NCBI GenBank assembly: GCA_005281725.1
Contig: SSBO01000003.1
Span: 6,014,495 to 6,078,494, forward strand
Direction: 5' to 3'
DNA: 64,000 bases
DNA from: Wuchereria bancrofti
Lineage: Eukaryota > Nematoda > Chromadorea > Rhabditida > Onchocercidae
The position numbers and the translations under genes were made by a program. Of the stretch, positions 49,846 through 63,100 are shown piece after piece. Under the pieces are notes generated by a model, which searched no databases, was not told the origin of the DNA, and saw only the letters and a program-made list of their open reading frames with translations. Numbering within the stretch: the first letter of the stretch is position 1; every line of letters starts with the position of its first letter.

Positions 49846-52800
49846 AGCTACAGGAACGAATAAAAGATTGTAAAGTTTCGAAGGATAAAAGAATCGATTG
49901 GTTTTTTTTTCTTTTTGCTGGGACTGTCACGCTGAAGCTTCTCGTTCTCCGTTATCCTTCAAACGAGAGACTAAGGACATCATCGATGAAATTGAATCAC
50001 GAATTTTTATATGGACATGAACGCGTAGTCAGAAGTTTCCACTGCTTAATCGAATTATATAGAGAAACAAAGTTCGTTTAGTAATTGTTTGAGACTGAAT
50101 TGTCTTGCATTAAGACCTGATGGAAACCGTTGCAGATCTCGTGGTAGTAGTGGTGACGTCAAATTCTTTTGTTAGACAAAAGATAAGGAAACTTTTGCTA
50201 CTTCAAAAATCATGAATAACTTGGAAACGTTTCAGAAGATTTAAAAGTTTTTCAATCTATAAATAAGTTATTCAAATACGTGCATTTTCTAGTAGACGTC
50301 TTTTGACGTATACTGTGTTGAAATAAAAAGTAGAAGAATTAACTTGGATTTGTGACTCCTTACTGATTTTGTCAGAGTGATATGTTCATCATAAGAAAAT
50401 TTTACAAAACAAGTAAGACAAAGCCAAGCCAAGGAAAAATGATAAGGTCTTTACTAGTGAGAAATATGAAAGCTGAAAATAATTTAATGGCACAAGATGC
50501 TTTATAATAACATTTTTAAATATTAAGCGCTTTTCGACTTCTAACTTAACTGTTGACTTTAAATTGAAGCTGTTACCTGTTTTTTGATATTAATTAAAAT
50601 TAATATAGTACTTTTCATGACATATACTACTTACTGCATTACGCAAACATTCTTTTTCCAAATAGTGCCTACAAAGTGATTCATTGGAAGAGCGAAGTTC
50701 GATTTTCTATACATTTGCAATTATTGCGATAGGCGCAAAAGGATAAGAAAAAAGAGAGAGGCAATAGAATAGAATAACTGCTTAAACATTTTCAAAATTC
50801 AACATATCCACTCATTATTTGCATTAAATGTTTTATTATTCTTAGCTCTTGTTCACTGAAGAACAAGTCAATAGTGAAAAGACATACGAGAAAGACTTCA
50901 AATTTTTCTCTTTCAAAATATTTATTCAGACTTTTATCAGCGCAAAAATTTAACTAGCAGTGCTGATAATAAAATCTAATGAGAGCCAAATTAGGTGATA
51001 GCTCGGTGTGGCGAATGAAAGTTAACAAAAAATTTAGTTTTATTTTCTACTAATTGCTTCCAATTTATTGCGAGTTATAAAAAAAATTTTGAAGATTAGG
51101 CAGTCATGTTATCACTTCTTTTCTAAAGACCATCAGTCAAGGGAACAGTTTAGACATCTGAAAACTAAGTTGAAGTAGTTGTAATAGAATTAAAACAAAA
51201 ATCATATGAAATTTTTAGCAAAAATTTTATAAGAACAAATGGGCCAGTTCCTTTGACGCAATTTGATTTAAAATTTAAGTTAAACAGTGTTGAGATTTAG
51301 CAATAAATGCAAACGGAACTTGGAAAACCAACTTTATTATTACAAACTTTTATTATTACAAAACTAAAATTTAAAGTTTTTATGTATTATTCAAATTATG
51401 CAAAACTGACAGGAATAGTGTTTTCGCACACTGAATGTCATTTAATGATTCATCATTCACCTTGCATCATTTAAATAAAAATCATTTCAATGTCAAGTGA
51501 AGATTTATGTTGGAAAAATATTTCGTAGTTTATGAACCATAAACTAATAAATTCTTAATTTCCGCTTTTTATTTCCAACAAATGAAAAATGTGGAAGCTA
51601 AATATATGAAAGTTTGTCAGGAAAAATTGAAAAACTCAAATTAAATAAATTCAATTAATTGTTTTAAAGTAATACTAAATTATGAAATTACAATCATTTA
51701 CGTCCTACTTTTTTCCGATTTACATACGTGGAGAACATAAGAACGAAAAATCAGATCTGAATGCTATCAGTTGAAGACCGAATGAAATATTTATTGTATA
51801 AGTAAGACTGAAGAAAGAAATATTCCGAAGAATCTTTCATTTTATTCTTGAAGTAGATAATTAATTGAAATTTGACAGAAGTAAGTGAGAAATTCTGATT
51901 TTTTTAATCAGGAATATTTAAAAATTCCGGAAGATATTCTTCTGAAAGTACCAAATTGATAACACTGAGAAAGTTTACCAAGCAGAAACTAAGCGCTTCG
52001 ACAATTGCAGGCAGTGTTGTAGCATGCATCCATCTCTTTTGCATTTGCTATCTTTCAGATAGGACTTTTGAGGAGGCCAATTAACCACTCTTTTTATGAG
52101 CAAAAAAATGTGACACATTATTGTCACAATAAAATTTTCATCTTTTTTGAAAATTATTGTTAAATATTTTGTCGAAACAACTTTTCCTTTCACTTATTTT
52201 AAAAAATTTTAAAAACTTCGTCGCTTTTCATCGTCTTTTAATATCAGATATTTCAAAATTATTTTGAGTGCTTTATTTTGTCATTCTCACATACTTTCCT
52301 CTTATATAGTTAAAGTTTAATTATGAATTAAAAATAAACAATGAATGAGTGAGTAAGATTTTCGATAGAGGATTGTAACTTAAAGGATTATAGCTTAATT
52401 AAATTCATGAATAAGTTAGCAGTTAAGCTGTATTTATTATTTCCAAAATAATCCAAGCAAACAAATTATATGAATTTATATGAAAAACCCTTTTAGAAGT
52501 ACGCACGTTATCAGTACGCGCTATCAATAGCACTTAGAAATGACATTGAAGTCTTTCTTATGCAATAGTTCTAAATGAAACATGATGATTGCTCTGAAAA
52601 TCTCGTTTATATCTCTTTAAAAATTGAAAATAAATTGAAAAACAAAGTTCATTTGATTAGAACCCATAAGACTTACAACATTGCCTAAGAAATAAACCAA
52701 ATATAAATCAAGCAAAAACTTATCTACTAATCTAAAATTTGATTTTAAGAAGTTTGATCAGATACATACAGTAGATTAAAAGAGAAATTTAGACTACACA

Positions 52801-52910
52801 ACGAATATATTGTTTTATCATAGCACCAATTTATTCTTGTTAAGTGCTAATACTTATAATAAAACATATTTGATTTAACTTTTTTTCTTCTTCAGAAGAG
52901 TAAAATTGGA

Positions 52911-52952
52911 GTTTTAATAAAGAGTAGAATAGTTTAATAAAGAGTGGAGTAG
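52911..52952 (+). repeat. Two-copy tandem repeat of about 21 bases
   Basis: TTTAATAAAGAGTAGAATAG and TTTAATAAAGAGTGGAGTAG stand side by side in the gene-poor region. Confidence 0.7.
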
Positions 52953-53585
52953 GATAAATTATTATCTAATGCTCTATTAAAATAGCTTAAATATCATACA
53001 ATTTTGTACTATTATTTACTGAGTATTTTTGACTATAGAAGTTCTAAGTTTGAACTTTAGAGTTAAGATTAGAGGCGAAAAATCAGTATTTGAAATTCGA
53101 AGCAGTGAAATGAATCGAAAGAATAATAAGCTGGAAGAGACTAAATAAATTTTTTTAAGTATATGTTAGGTGTGGTTAAAAATTCTTGAAAAAAATTAAA
53201 CAGAAGTTAGTAAAAAAAAAATTGATTAAAAAGAAGTTAAGTAAAGCTTTGAATTTAATTTTTCGAAAGGTTAATATTTTATGAAAATAAATGCTACCAT
53301 TCATTTTACCAACTTCTGATAATTAAGACTGATTATCAAGACAAGAAGAAAAGCCAATGTTGCGGTTTCATTATCAATGTCTGCTTCATTCCTTGTTACA
53401 TTTTTTTACTTCCATTCCACTCTTTATTGATTCATAATTCCAGCTTGGTTAATTTTACCACTTCATAATCCATTACCTCTCTCTTAAGTCTTAACGTAAT
53501 TTTACGGAACAACAAATACAAAATATTCGGTGATGAATAATTTCAATGTAGGTAATAAGTTAACTCAAGTCACAAACTGGAATAG

Positions 53586-53789
53586 CTAAACGAAAAGGTC
53601 GACGTTATTCATCATATATGAATAGGAGTGCACTTTGTCATACGTTCGTCTCGTTCGAACGATTTTTGACTGCATCAGACAGGAAAGAATAATGGACTGA
53701 ATGACGAGCACGTTGCTGACAAGTTTTGCGTACGTTTCTCTTCGTGTCATTTTACCTCTTGCGTACTTCTCCATACTGTATATTGGCAA
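53586..53789 (-). CDS. Unassigned small open frame in a GC-richer patch
   Basis: The minus-strand frame begins at an ATG three bases after CAATATACAG's AG region and encodes about 65 residues (MEKYARGKMTRRETYAKLV at its start), basic with one hydrophobic stretch (VLVIQSIILSCLMQ). The codon mix is less AT-biased than nearby spacer. No homologue is recognised and no adjoining exon is clear; it may equally be regulatory DNA. Confidence 0.15.
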   Translation of the reverse strand: MPIYSMEKYARGKMTRRETYAKLVSNVLVIQSIILSCLMQSKIVRTRRTYDKVHSYSYMMNNVDLFV

Positions 53790-55978
53790 AATGTTGAAAA
53801 CGATTGAATAGCAGACGGGTGGGAAAAGAAATTACATAAATTTTTCTTGATGAAAACAATTGCCTTGAGAAAGCAATTACTACTTGCCAATATACAGGCA
53901 GTAAATGCCATATCAGAAGTCACTTCCTAAATCATTCGTCTCTACGTACTTTCGGTTGAGTTAATCTTCTATAGCAATTCTATGATCTGTTAGAAATTCG
54001 CAAACCATTAATATTCCTTCAAATCAAAAAGAAAAGCAAGCGACAGTGTTTAATAAAATGTATATTTTAATAATGATTCGCAGTTAATAACAAATAAACG
54101 AAAGTCAAACGAATGTCAATCAGTCGTTAGCTAAATTCTTAAGTGAAAATTTAAAAGATTTAGCGCAAAATTTCTATTAATCACAGAAAAGGTTAACATA
54201 AACCATCGATTTTCTCTCCTTTCATTATCAACAAAGTTAAACATTAATATTATCAAGAAAAACTTGCTGAATTACGGTAATGTATTCATTAGAATGTACA
54301 ACAGCAATACAGAGAAAATAAGAAATAACCCATTCCTGAAAAACTGCAAGTAAATACTCGGCTACAGATGTGACTGAAACAGCATCAAAGTTACATCAAT
54401 CAACACGAAAGGACATCGATCGTGATTGGACATAACTACCAAATGCCAAATGAAACCGCAAATGAGTAATGTTAACTCTTAAGGTGAAGAGAAAAATTGG
54501 TAAAATGTTTTTTGAAAAAAAAAAGACATTTTCCTGTTGTTTAATGTGAACTAACACTGTCGTAAAAATTTATCGAAGAATTTTTTTACAACTTTTTCGT
54601 TGCATCCTAATCAATATTTTGCGAAGTTTATAGAAAGAAAAATAACACGGCGGAGAAAAAGAAGGAAACGAGAGTTCACGGGAAGCTTTATTGCACCAAG
54701 CAAAAAGAGTGTGCCAATTTCGTCATGGCAAAGATTTTGTAAATCGTTTTTTTTTTTTCTTCTCTTCAAATGAAACAAAATGACATCGAAATGGATGGAA
54801 CGTACCTATAAATAAACTCTCATCAATAAAGGCAATGTGTATACTTCATATGAACTGTAATGATATTTTAGTAAAGGCTTGCAGCAACCGGAAATAGAAC
54901 ACCTCTCTTCAGGGATACTTTTATTGATCGTTTATCAAAAACCGTTAAAAAACACTGATCATATCGAATATTACTACACACATTCTTTTCCTTCGATCGG
55001 AATAGTCATTATTAATCTTCCCCATCCGGCGTGATTCAGTATAAAAGCATATATTTCGAAAAACGTTTGGTGTTAAAAAATTTTCGATTCCATGTTTCTA
55101 AAAAAGTAGTTTAACTTGCAAAGAACAAAAATGAAAGTAATCTTTTGGTTCCTACTAATTAGCAAATTAAATACTATATTAAAATTTTTCAATGATTAAA
55201 AAACTCTTCGATGCAGCATTTTTTTAATAATAAAAAACTTTAAATTTCTTATGTAATTAAGAATGGGAATGGGAAGATGAAAGAGTTGTTTTAGGTCTGT
55301 ACAAATAGAATTCTTTGTAATTCTTTAAATACTTTCGTGTTTCGAATGTTTATACCATAATTAAAACATAAATGATGTTTGCAATTAAAAAAATTATTCT
55401 TTTGTGTTTATATCGAAGTTGATAAAATGCGACATTAAGAGACGGCGTATATTCTCCCAATAATAAACATTTCTTCACAAAATAAATTTTTTTAAATATT
55501 TAGAGGGTGGAATTTTTCGTCCATGCTGTTTATTTGAATTCTGATCAATTTAAATTTCAGCCCGTTGAAAAAGCAGTTTATCTTTGTAGTATTCGTTTGA
55601 ATTCTACTTAATTTTTTTTAAACCCGAAACAATGTCAGTCTTTATCTACAATTCATGCTAATTGATGCTTCAAATCTAGAAGATGCTCAGGGTTTAGGAT
55701 AATCAAGAAATCAGAGACACAAGCATGGCGAGGGAAGACTCCGTCTGTTACTACCGAACTTTTAAAATTCTGTTAATGATGCAGTAACAAGGCTAGGCAC
55801 GCTATCGTAAATGGAAATTTTTCAAGTGATGTAATTTCTAGAAAGACTAAAGTTGCAGTTTGAACACACTGCGCCACACTATTTTTATTTGGTTCAGAAA
55901 ATTCACTTATCACCTTATGAAAGTTAGCTGATCGGTTTTTTTTCTCCTATCTCGACTATCCGTATAATATAAAACAAT

Positions 55979-56018
55979 TTTTTTTTTTTTCAATTTTCTT
56001 TTTTTTTTTCAATTTTCT
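55979..56018 (+). repeat. Poly-T with duplicated CAATTTTC unit
   Basis: Two long T runs, each followed by CAATTTTCT, in the gene-poor region. Low-complexity sequence. Confidence 0.7.
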
Positions 56019-57941
56019 ATGACAGAATGAAAGATATGGATTGTTTATTAATTCAATTATCTTTTCTAGTAAAATTAAGTTCATAACATCATTTAACGGA
56101 TTATTTTTACGTAAGCTGTCTTAATTAACTATTGTCTCAGTTGTCTGCTTCTTAAATTTTATAAACCCTTCGAAAGTCTGAAGAGACAATTGTATTTAAA
56201 GTACAGTCCTCACCTGCCCTAAGTGCTCTATGCAATTGCTGACTGAGTCGAGACGATTAAATATCTCAAAGGTAAAATGTTCAAGCAGTATCTGCTCTAC
56301 GAAACTGCTTTTTGTAAATAAGAAAACAGCTTAAAGTATCATAAAAACTCTGTTGATAATAACAAGTCGTATATAATTTCACTTAAATTTCTCGGTGAAT
56401 TCCTGGTTTCTTATATGAATTAGTTTTTTAATTCGTGGATCAAAAAACAAAAAATATGTGCGATTGGTTGCTATAAAAACATTTGCAACACTTTAGGTAA
56501 TGCCATCATTGCATCTTTCTCCATACTATCATTTGTCAAATGAATTAGAATGGTAAATGTTGTCATAATTTCCATTTTGTCTATATGGCAAGTAACTGAC
56601 TTTAGAATCAGATAACCACACAATTTCAAAATCACACACAGCGCTTTTGTGATATTTATAATTTGAACAAAATTGATTTAAAGCCAAGAAAGGTGTACGA
56701 CTCAGTGCTTAATAGTATCACTGATTTGTTTGGAACTAGAATAAAACTTATTTGCAGAAAAATTCTTCTGACAACAAGTTTGCTCTTATGCTTCTTTATT
56801 AGGCGTTTATTTGACTTCTCGAAAAATCATGCTGTTGAAGAAACCAATAGAATAGAACACAGTTGTCAAGAAAATATGTTTTAAAAAAGTCACATGAGAT
56901 TGTTAACCTGAAACACTTTCATGCTAGAGTGATAGATAAATCAGAAATTATGACTAGATAAATCTGAAATTAAATTTAGTGTTTTGAAACAAACCAACTT
57001 TAAACAAAAATTTTTAAGAAAAAACATTTGCTTGCGCATCCTGATTGTGCTTTGTATGCATTTAGAACGGCAGATATTACATCTATAAACTCGAATTTTT
57101 ATTTTTTCATTCGAGCTCCTGGTGAAAGGTTTTCAACTTATCCATCCAAGTTCGCTTCTCTTCCAAGGATTTGTTACTTCTACTCTTTATTCTTAAGATT
57201 AATTATTTCATTCTGCAATTTGATGGAACGTTACTAAATTTTTCCTTAAAAATAATAGCTTTTAAAACATTAAATTTTAGAATAAATTTTTTTTTTGTGT
57301 TTTTTTAGGAGTCAACATACTGATTGGTAGAAATGCTTGATAATGCTTGGCAATATATTGGCAGAGCTAAAAGGGACTTCTGGTAGCAGTTAGGAAAATC
57401 GAATTGTTTTGGCATTCAACACAGCTTTATTGTTTGATTAGCAGGAAGTTTCTAACTTTAGGCTGAACATTCTGAAAGTGGTTCTCACCATAACTTTAAG
57501 TCCTGATGGGTACATTATTTGATCTGGTAATTAGGATTAATACTTCATGGTATCTTTTCAGCTAATTTGGATAATGTGCATATTATAGTGTCAATGATGA
57601 AGTTTTAGGTGGTGCTTGATGGTAGAACAGGTATCATTTGACATTTATTCCTACCTTCTCATAGAAAGGTTAAGTAGAGCTTTCTCTGAAGGTAGATCAT
57701 TGATAATTTGAATGCAACTAAACATCTAAGTTAAGGATAAGTTGAATTTTTCAACTCCTTCCAATGCTTATTTTTAGTGACACATTCTTCTGTATTGCTG
57801 ACAGAAAACGAGTTCCTTTGTGGAGGACTTTTAGAGATCGCATGCCATCACATTATCAATGTTCTCCTGATGAAATAATGCTTGATGAAGGGAGGGAGGA
57901 GCACGAGAAGGATGAAAAACCGATCGTAGAAATGGGTCGAC

Positions 57942-57950
57942 GACACGTGG
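57942..57950 (+). promoter_or_regulatory. Candidate UPR/bZIP or E-box element upstream of the ER thioredoxin gene
   Basis: GACACGTGG lies 64 bases before the ATG of an ER-folding gene. It contains an E-box (CACGTG) and, reversed, CCACGT, which overlaps the core bound by XBP-1 in UPR elements. A single short match can be chance; the location gives it some weight. Confidence 0.25.
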
Positions 57951-58013
57951 AGACATTTCCTATACTGACAAGCACCACTCTTCCTCCTTACTGCGACCAT
58001 ACCGATTCGTAGA

Positions 58014-60162
58014 ATGTTCGTTTCTACGGTTTCTATCGCTTGCAGTACCATCATCTTTTCAGTGCTTTCGTTAAACGCAAACGCAGCATTCGATACTAAA
58101 CAAATCTATACGAATCCACTCTCACACGGTTAGTGAATTATTTATGTCAACAAAAAAATTTTTAAATTTAAAATTTTTGTAACAAAATTAACAGGACTTT
58201 TTTGTCGGATAATAATTCTACGGTATCATAGCGTTATGCAGCTATATCATCAAAGGCCTGATATCCTTTAATTTCAACAACATCATTAATAACCTCATCT
58301 GATATTTTGGAGGTTTTGGTGAAGACATAGATTGGGTGAAATGGGAAGATGCGGTGGAAATGGCGATGGAAGTAAACAAACCGATATTTTTGTTAATACA
58401 CAAATCCTGGTGTCATGCATGCAAAGGTTAACTTTTCTCCTCCTCCCTATCCACTTAGACGATCGGTCTCCTTTCTATCATCGTTGTGAATTGTACACTT
58501 ATTTTTTGCATGGAAAGATGAGGAGAGGTTGCAGTATAAAAGCAACCTGAAACTTAGTAAATCTTTTATTATTACATTTGTGATTCTGTTTGTTTTTAGA
58601 GTTATATCAATAAATTGTAGATATAATAACGCTTAACAAAGTGCGCTGTTGACTAGTTTTATTTTAGCACTGAAGAAGACATTCCAACAATCAAATGCCC
58701 GGAAGGCTTTTAAAACGCTCTCTAAATATTTTGTCATGGTAAATACGGAAGATGATGAAGAGCCATATGAGGAAGAATATAAACCAGATGGAAAATATAT
58801 TCCACGTGTGCTTTTCCTCGGTAAGCTATATTACTCTCTTGAAAGCCTATTTAAGCTGCAATAATGAGAAATAATATAATGCAAATTGAACAAAATTAGC
58901 ATATTTTGTAAGATGCTGAAAAATTCTCCGTCAGGTGTGAAACGTAGACTGTAAAGAATAAACAAACAAATATATGTCTATAGCGACGCAGTAACGCTTA
59001 CCTTAAAAAAGTTAAAGTGAGAACATTTTTTTTTTCCTTAAGTGAAAATGCTGTGTGGTGAAGAGTTTTATGAACTCTATCTTACAATAACTAGGTCAAC
59101 TAGCGTGTCCATCCTTTTTCAGACAAATTATCACCTTTAGTCATAGAACTCGAGATCTCAGAGTTATCAGCAATTTTATCTGCAAAAAAATTTTTGTTGC
59201 AGTCAACCAGTTCCTTATACCCGCCTTATACTTCACAATCCCACTACTTTTACACCGAAGCGGGCAGGTAAAAGGATGGAATACGAGTTGATCCAATAAA
59301 TTACTTTCTTATTCTTCACTTTTGTCATTCACTTTATTAGCATTTTTGGTAGAATTTGTTTAGCACAATCAATCGTTTGAAATTTTCATTTTAAAATTTA
59401 TTTCTCATTGTTTGCTATCATTTCAGATAAAAATGGTGATTTACTGTCACAGTTTAAGAATAAGAAAGCAGAATACAAAAACTACGCATATTATTATTCC
59501 TCACCAGCAGATGTGCTCAATTCGATGAAGGATGTCATGCGATACTATAATATCGATGTAAATTTCTTTAATAATTGTTATATAATTGAACTGGTTGAAT
59601 TGGTTTTTGAATTGGTTGAATAATTGAATTAGTTTAATGAATCCCAATGCTTAGCTGAGAATGCTTAAGAAATGAAATAATTGTGCTTAGCTGATATGAT
59701 TAGTAGTTCTAAAGTAGTAATGGTGCAATAAAATCAGCGCAAAAGAATTTGCCTCTTTGGGTTGGTTTGTGAGAAATTCAATTGCAGAATTATTTGTTCT
59801 TCCAAATAATTTTTTCAATGATGTTTAGCATATTCATTTTCACTTCATTGCATTTTAAAAAGTGCCTGAATTGTTGCTCTTCGAACAAATTTCATCTAGA
59901 ACAACAATTATTCAATTTCAGGATTGCACCTGTCAAAGTCTTGTAATTAGATTCTTTTTTTTTCTTTAAAAGACCTTTTTTAATCGTAATCTCTTTATTG
60001 CTAAAGTTTCTGGACTAATTGACATTTCAGGTTCCAGAAATGAAGAAAGGTCCAAAGCTGAAGCCAAACAAACTAGTTGATGATGAAGATGACAAGCCGT
60101 TAAAGGACGAATCCACAAATGAAAGTACAAAAAACAAAAAAAGCAGTAAATCTGATTTATAG
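58014..60162 (+). CDS. ER thioredoxin-like protein, TXNDC12/ERp18 family
   Basis: An ER-lumen thiol oxidoreductase thought to help disulfide formation. Five exons in perfect phase: 58014-58128, 58313-58426, 58668-58820, 59427-59557, 60031-60162; 645 bases, 214 residues. Residues 1-24 form a signal peptide ([15 protein letters not shown]... ending LNANA-AF). The family hallmark [12 protein letters not shown] follows, then [16 protein letters not shown] with the active-site cysteines at 72 and 75 (CHAC where the human protein has CGAC), [12 protein letters not shown] and the cis-proline region [11 protein letters not shown] charged, lysine- and aspartate-rich tail of about 35 residues follows and the protein ends KSDL, a variant of the ER-retrieval signal. 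An AATAAA sits 28 bases after the stop. It is slightly longer than the human protein because of the tail. Confidence 0.95.
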
Positions 60163-60189
60163 CTATCCAGAAATTACAGAGTAAAGAAA

Positions 60190-60195
60190 AATAAA
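60190..60195 (+). terminator. Polyadenylation signal of the TXNDC12-like gene
   Basis: A consensus AATAAA beginning 28 bases after the TAG at 60160-60162, implying a very short 3' untranslated region. Confidence 0.7.
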
Positions 60196-63100
60196 ATGTG
60201 GTTTCAAGAACAGTTTGGAAGTAACTGACACATTCATCATGCTAAGCTGATGCATGCAGAATGCAGTGGTTTCTCTTCCGGATGCATAAATTCTTGTGCA
60301 CATGCTGCAATTGTCTTGTTTGACTATCTTGCAGGTTCGCTTAACAACATGCGCGTGCTTAAAGACCTTTACGTAAGGAATTTGTGCAAGCATTTGTTCG
60401 CAATATTCAGAAAATTTTGCAAAGGATTAAAATTTTAAATGTCTTCGTGAATGATAGAAAGCTAATTGAAGTTATGCAAATTGCTACATTATGATTCACA
60501 GGACGACGAAGGTAGTGTGTAGGTAATGTGTGCTTATATCCGAAAGGTCAAAAGGGGTCAAATGTTGCTGTAACTATGTCCAGAACTGATCACTGTTATT
60601 GTTGTTTGGGTTACTATTTTATGAAAAAATTGCTTTAAACAATATGCATTGCAATCTGTTAATCGCAGACATTGAATATTGGTTATGGAAAATAAAATTT
60701 CTCAAAAATATATTAAAGATTATAAATTCAAGGAAACTGCTTGAAAATGAATTTTTTGTTTCAACCGTTTTTGACTTTGAATAGAATTACTCAGCACGGA
60801 TTCAATTAATTAGTGATAGATTTCATTTGACTTTAACTACTTAAAGACATCTCAGTTTCCTTGTTTCGCTTCAGCAGTTTTGCTGTAACAGAAGAGAAAA
60901 TGCATGGATTATGTCTTTTATCTATATTTTAAATCTATAGATTTATGCAAAAGTTTTTTTCTAAAGATTAAGATATCACCAAACAGTTTATGAATTTAAG
61001 AAAAAGGCTACGACAGCGTTTTCCACTTGCAAGTTGAAATTATTATGAACAAAAACTGACTATACCAAAAAGCCTAGTAAACCTTATTGGCGGAGAATTA
61101 GATAATGTACTGAATATGTCACAAATTTTTACAAAACGGTAAAGAAGATGCAGAATATGGAATAAGTTATGCAATCTAAGTGACATATGAATAGTATCTC
61201 AAGTTATCTTTCTTTCCCCTTAAAAAATCTTTCCTTATTTAATTTAAAGCTTTTGAAAATTCGATAATATTTAGAGAGTTATGGTAGGTTTCTAACTTTT
61301 CCTTAATCGATTCTAACGTTTTCAGGATACGAAAGAATGATGTGTTGTTATTCGATAAATAGTTAAGAAGTCAGGATCAAGATACAATTGACACCTTTTG
61401 ATAATCAATTAGATGTTGGTTTTTGTAATTTCTTCACCCTCGAATCGTTTATCTGGATAATATATAAGTGGTGAAGGTCATCCGGTTAGAATTATCCGGT
61501 ATATGCACAGTTATTTCTGCAATATCTGAAGCAATATGCCATTGTTATACAAAAAGCAAAAAACGATCAACGAATGGTTTCCAGCTAAAGTCGCAATTCC
61601 TGCACAACACTTCAAATAATCTCATCAACACTTTTACCACCAGCTGCTTCCATTAATTTCTTCTTACATTAAAAAGAAAAAGTTTAAACTAGAAAGAATT
61701 TCACTTCCTGGAATGAAATTTGAAACGTTGAACGGATTGTTGTTAAAGTATTGGATTAAATTAATTTTATTCATGCAAAAATTTATCAGTCAGAACAAAT
61801 TTCTCGCTACTGTTTAGAAAGAAAAAAAGGAGCTTGTCAAGTTCTCAGCAATGGTACCATTAAGGAATTGTTTGTCTGAAAGAAAAGTAGAAGAAGAGAG
61901 AAATTCTAAGAAATAGAAAACTTTTACTGCTTTTGATCCTTCGAGAATGTTTAATGTAACTAGTGCAGTTTTGTTTTTCTGATACTACCAACAATTTGAC
62001 AAATATAAAACACTTAATCTCTTAATGTAGATTAACAATTATAGTTGATACCGGATCCTTTCTTCCGGAATATTCGTTCTCTTTTCACTCATTCAGTAGT
62101 CCCCAAATTTCTTTTACAATACTATCGCTCCAAACTTACCAGTAAGGATTTGCAAATTGTGGAGAAGAAAGTATGCAAAGATTGTATTTTTTCTAACACT
62201 TAAAGGGAAAATCAGTTATTGAATTTTATGTAAATGCAATATTATCGGTTTTTCAGATCCTATAGGTCATTCTTGTTATATGATAAGCTACCATCAACTT
62301 GATCTCTACTTTTTCTAACAAGATTACTACAAGTATGCATGAAGACTAAAAGGAATTTCTAATAAAAATAAAAAATTAATTATTTTTAGTTTCATCCTAA
62401 ATTTTTGTTTGTCATTTATGAAAAAGAATTTCATAAATATTCTGCAATTAAAAACACCAAAAGAGATTAGCTTCAGTACAGTTATGATCTGGCCATAAAG
62501 CTAGGACAGAGATGGAATATTTGGTTCCAATAACAGTGAATTCAGTAGGGCTAACTGAAAACTACTTCGTATCACTTACTTTTATCATTACTTGTCAAAA
62601 ATGAATGGTTAATATGTGTTTAAGATTCCTTTTCTCTTCCCCATATCAACTAAAATGATTACGACTTTATTTTTTTAATTGGAAAATAAAGCATCCAAAT
62701 TATTCAAAACATGTTCCTTCCATTTTCAATCTGTACTGTCTGTTACATAAATAAATATTCGATCAATAAGTCTATTACTATCAACATAATCTTTTTAGCA
62801 TACTAAAAAGATTGTATTATTCAAAACTAAAAGTTTATAATATTACAAATTAGAGTTTGAAGAAAAGGAAAAAATCTTTATCAAATTTACTCCAAATATT
62901 TTAATCTTCCAATACAATTTCCCTTCAATCTTACTAAGCCTTTTCTTCATCTTTCAAAAAAACTAGTATTTAATATTTGATCTATTTTAAATTTTTTACA
63001 AAAATTTACATAGGAGATATGCAAAAGCAGATCAAATCAACGAGAATAGTTCTTTGATGTTTTATACTTTATATGCAATTTCTTAACATTCGATAATTAT

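Larger units (their letters stand above)
49846..58013. other. About 8 kb without a convincing gene
   Basis: Head-to-head spacer between the CLC gene (minus) and the TXNDC12-like gene (plus). It contains AT-rich sequence, homopolymer runs (for example 54749-54760, 55979-56010) and small duplications. GC-richer patches that might be regulatory or exonic lie at about 53586-53800 and 57764-58013. I see no exon chain, tRNA or transposon. Confidence 0.55.

Noticed and set aside
57028..57237. 69-codon open frame before the TXNDC12-like gene
   Set aside because: Hydrophobic, Phe/Ser-rich translation typical of chance frames; no signature, start or splice context.
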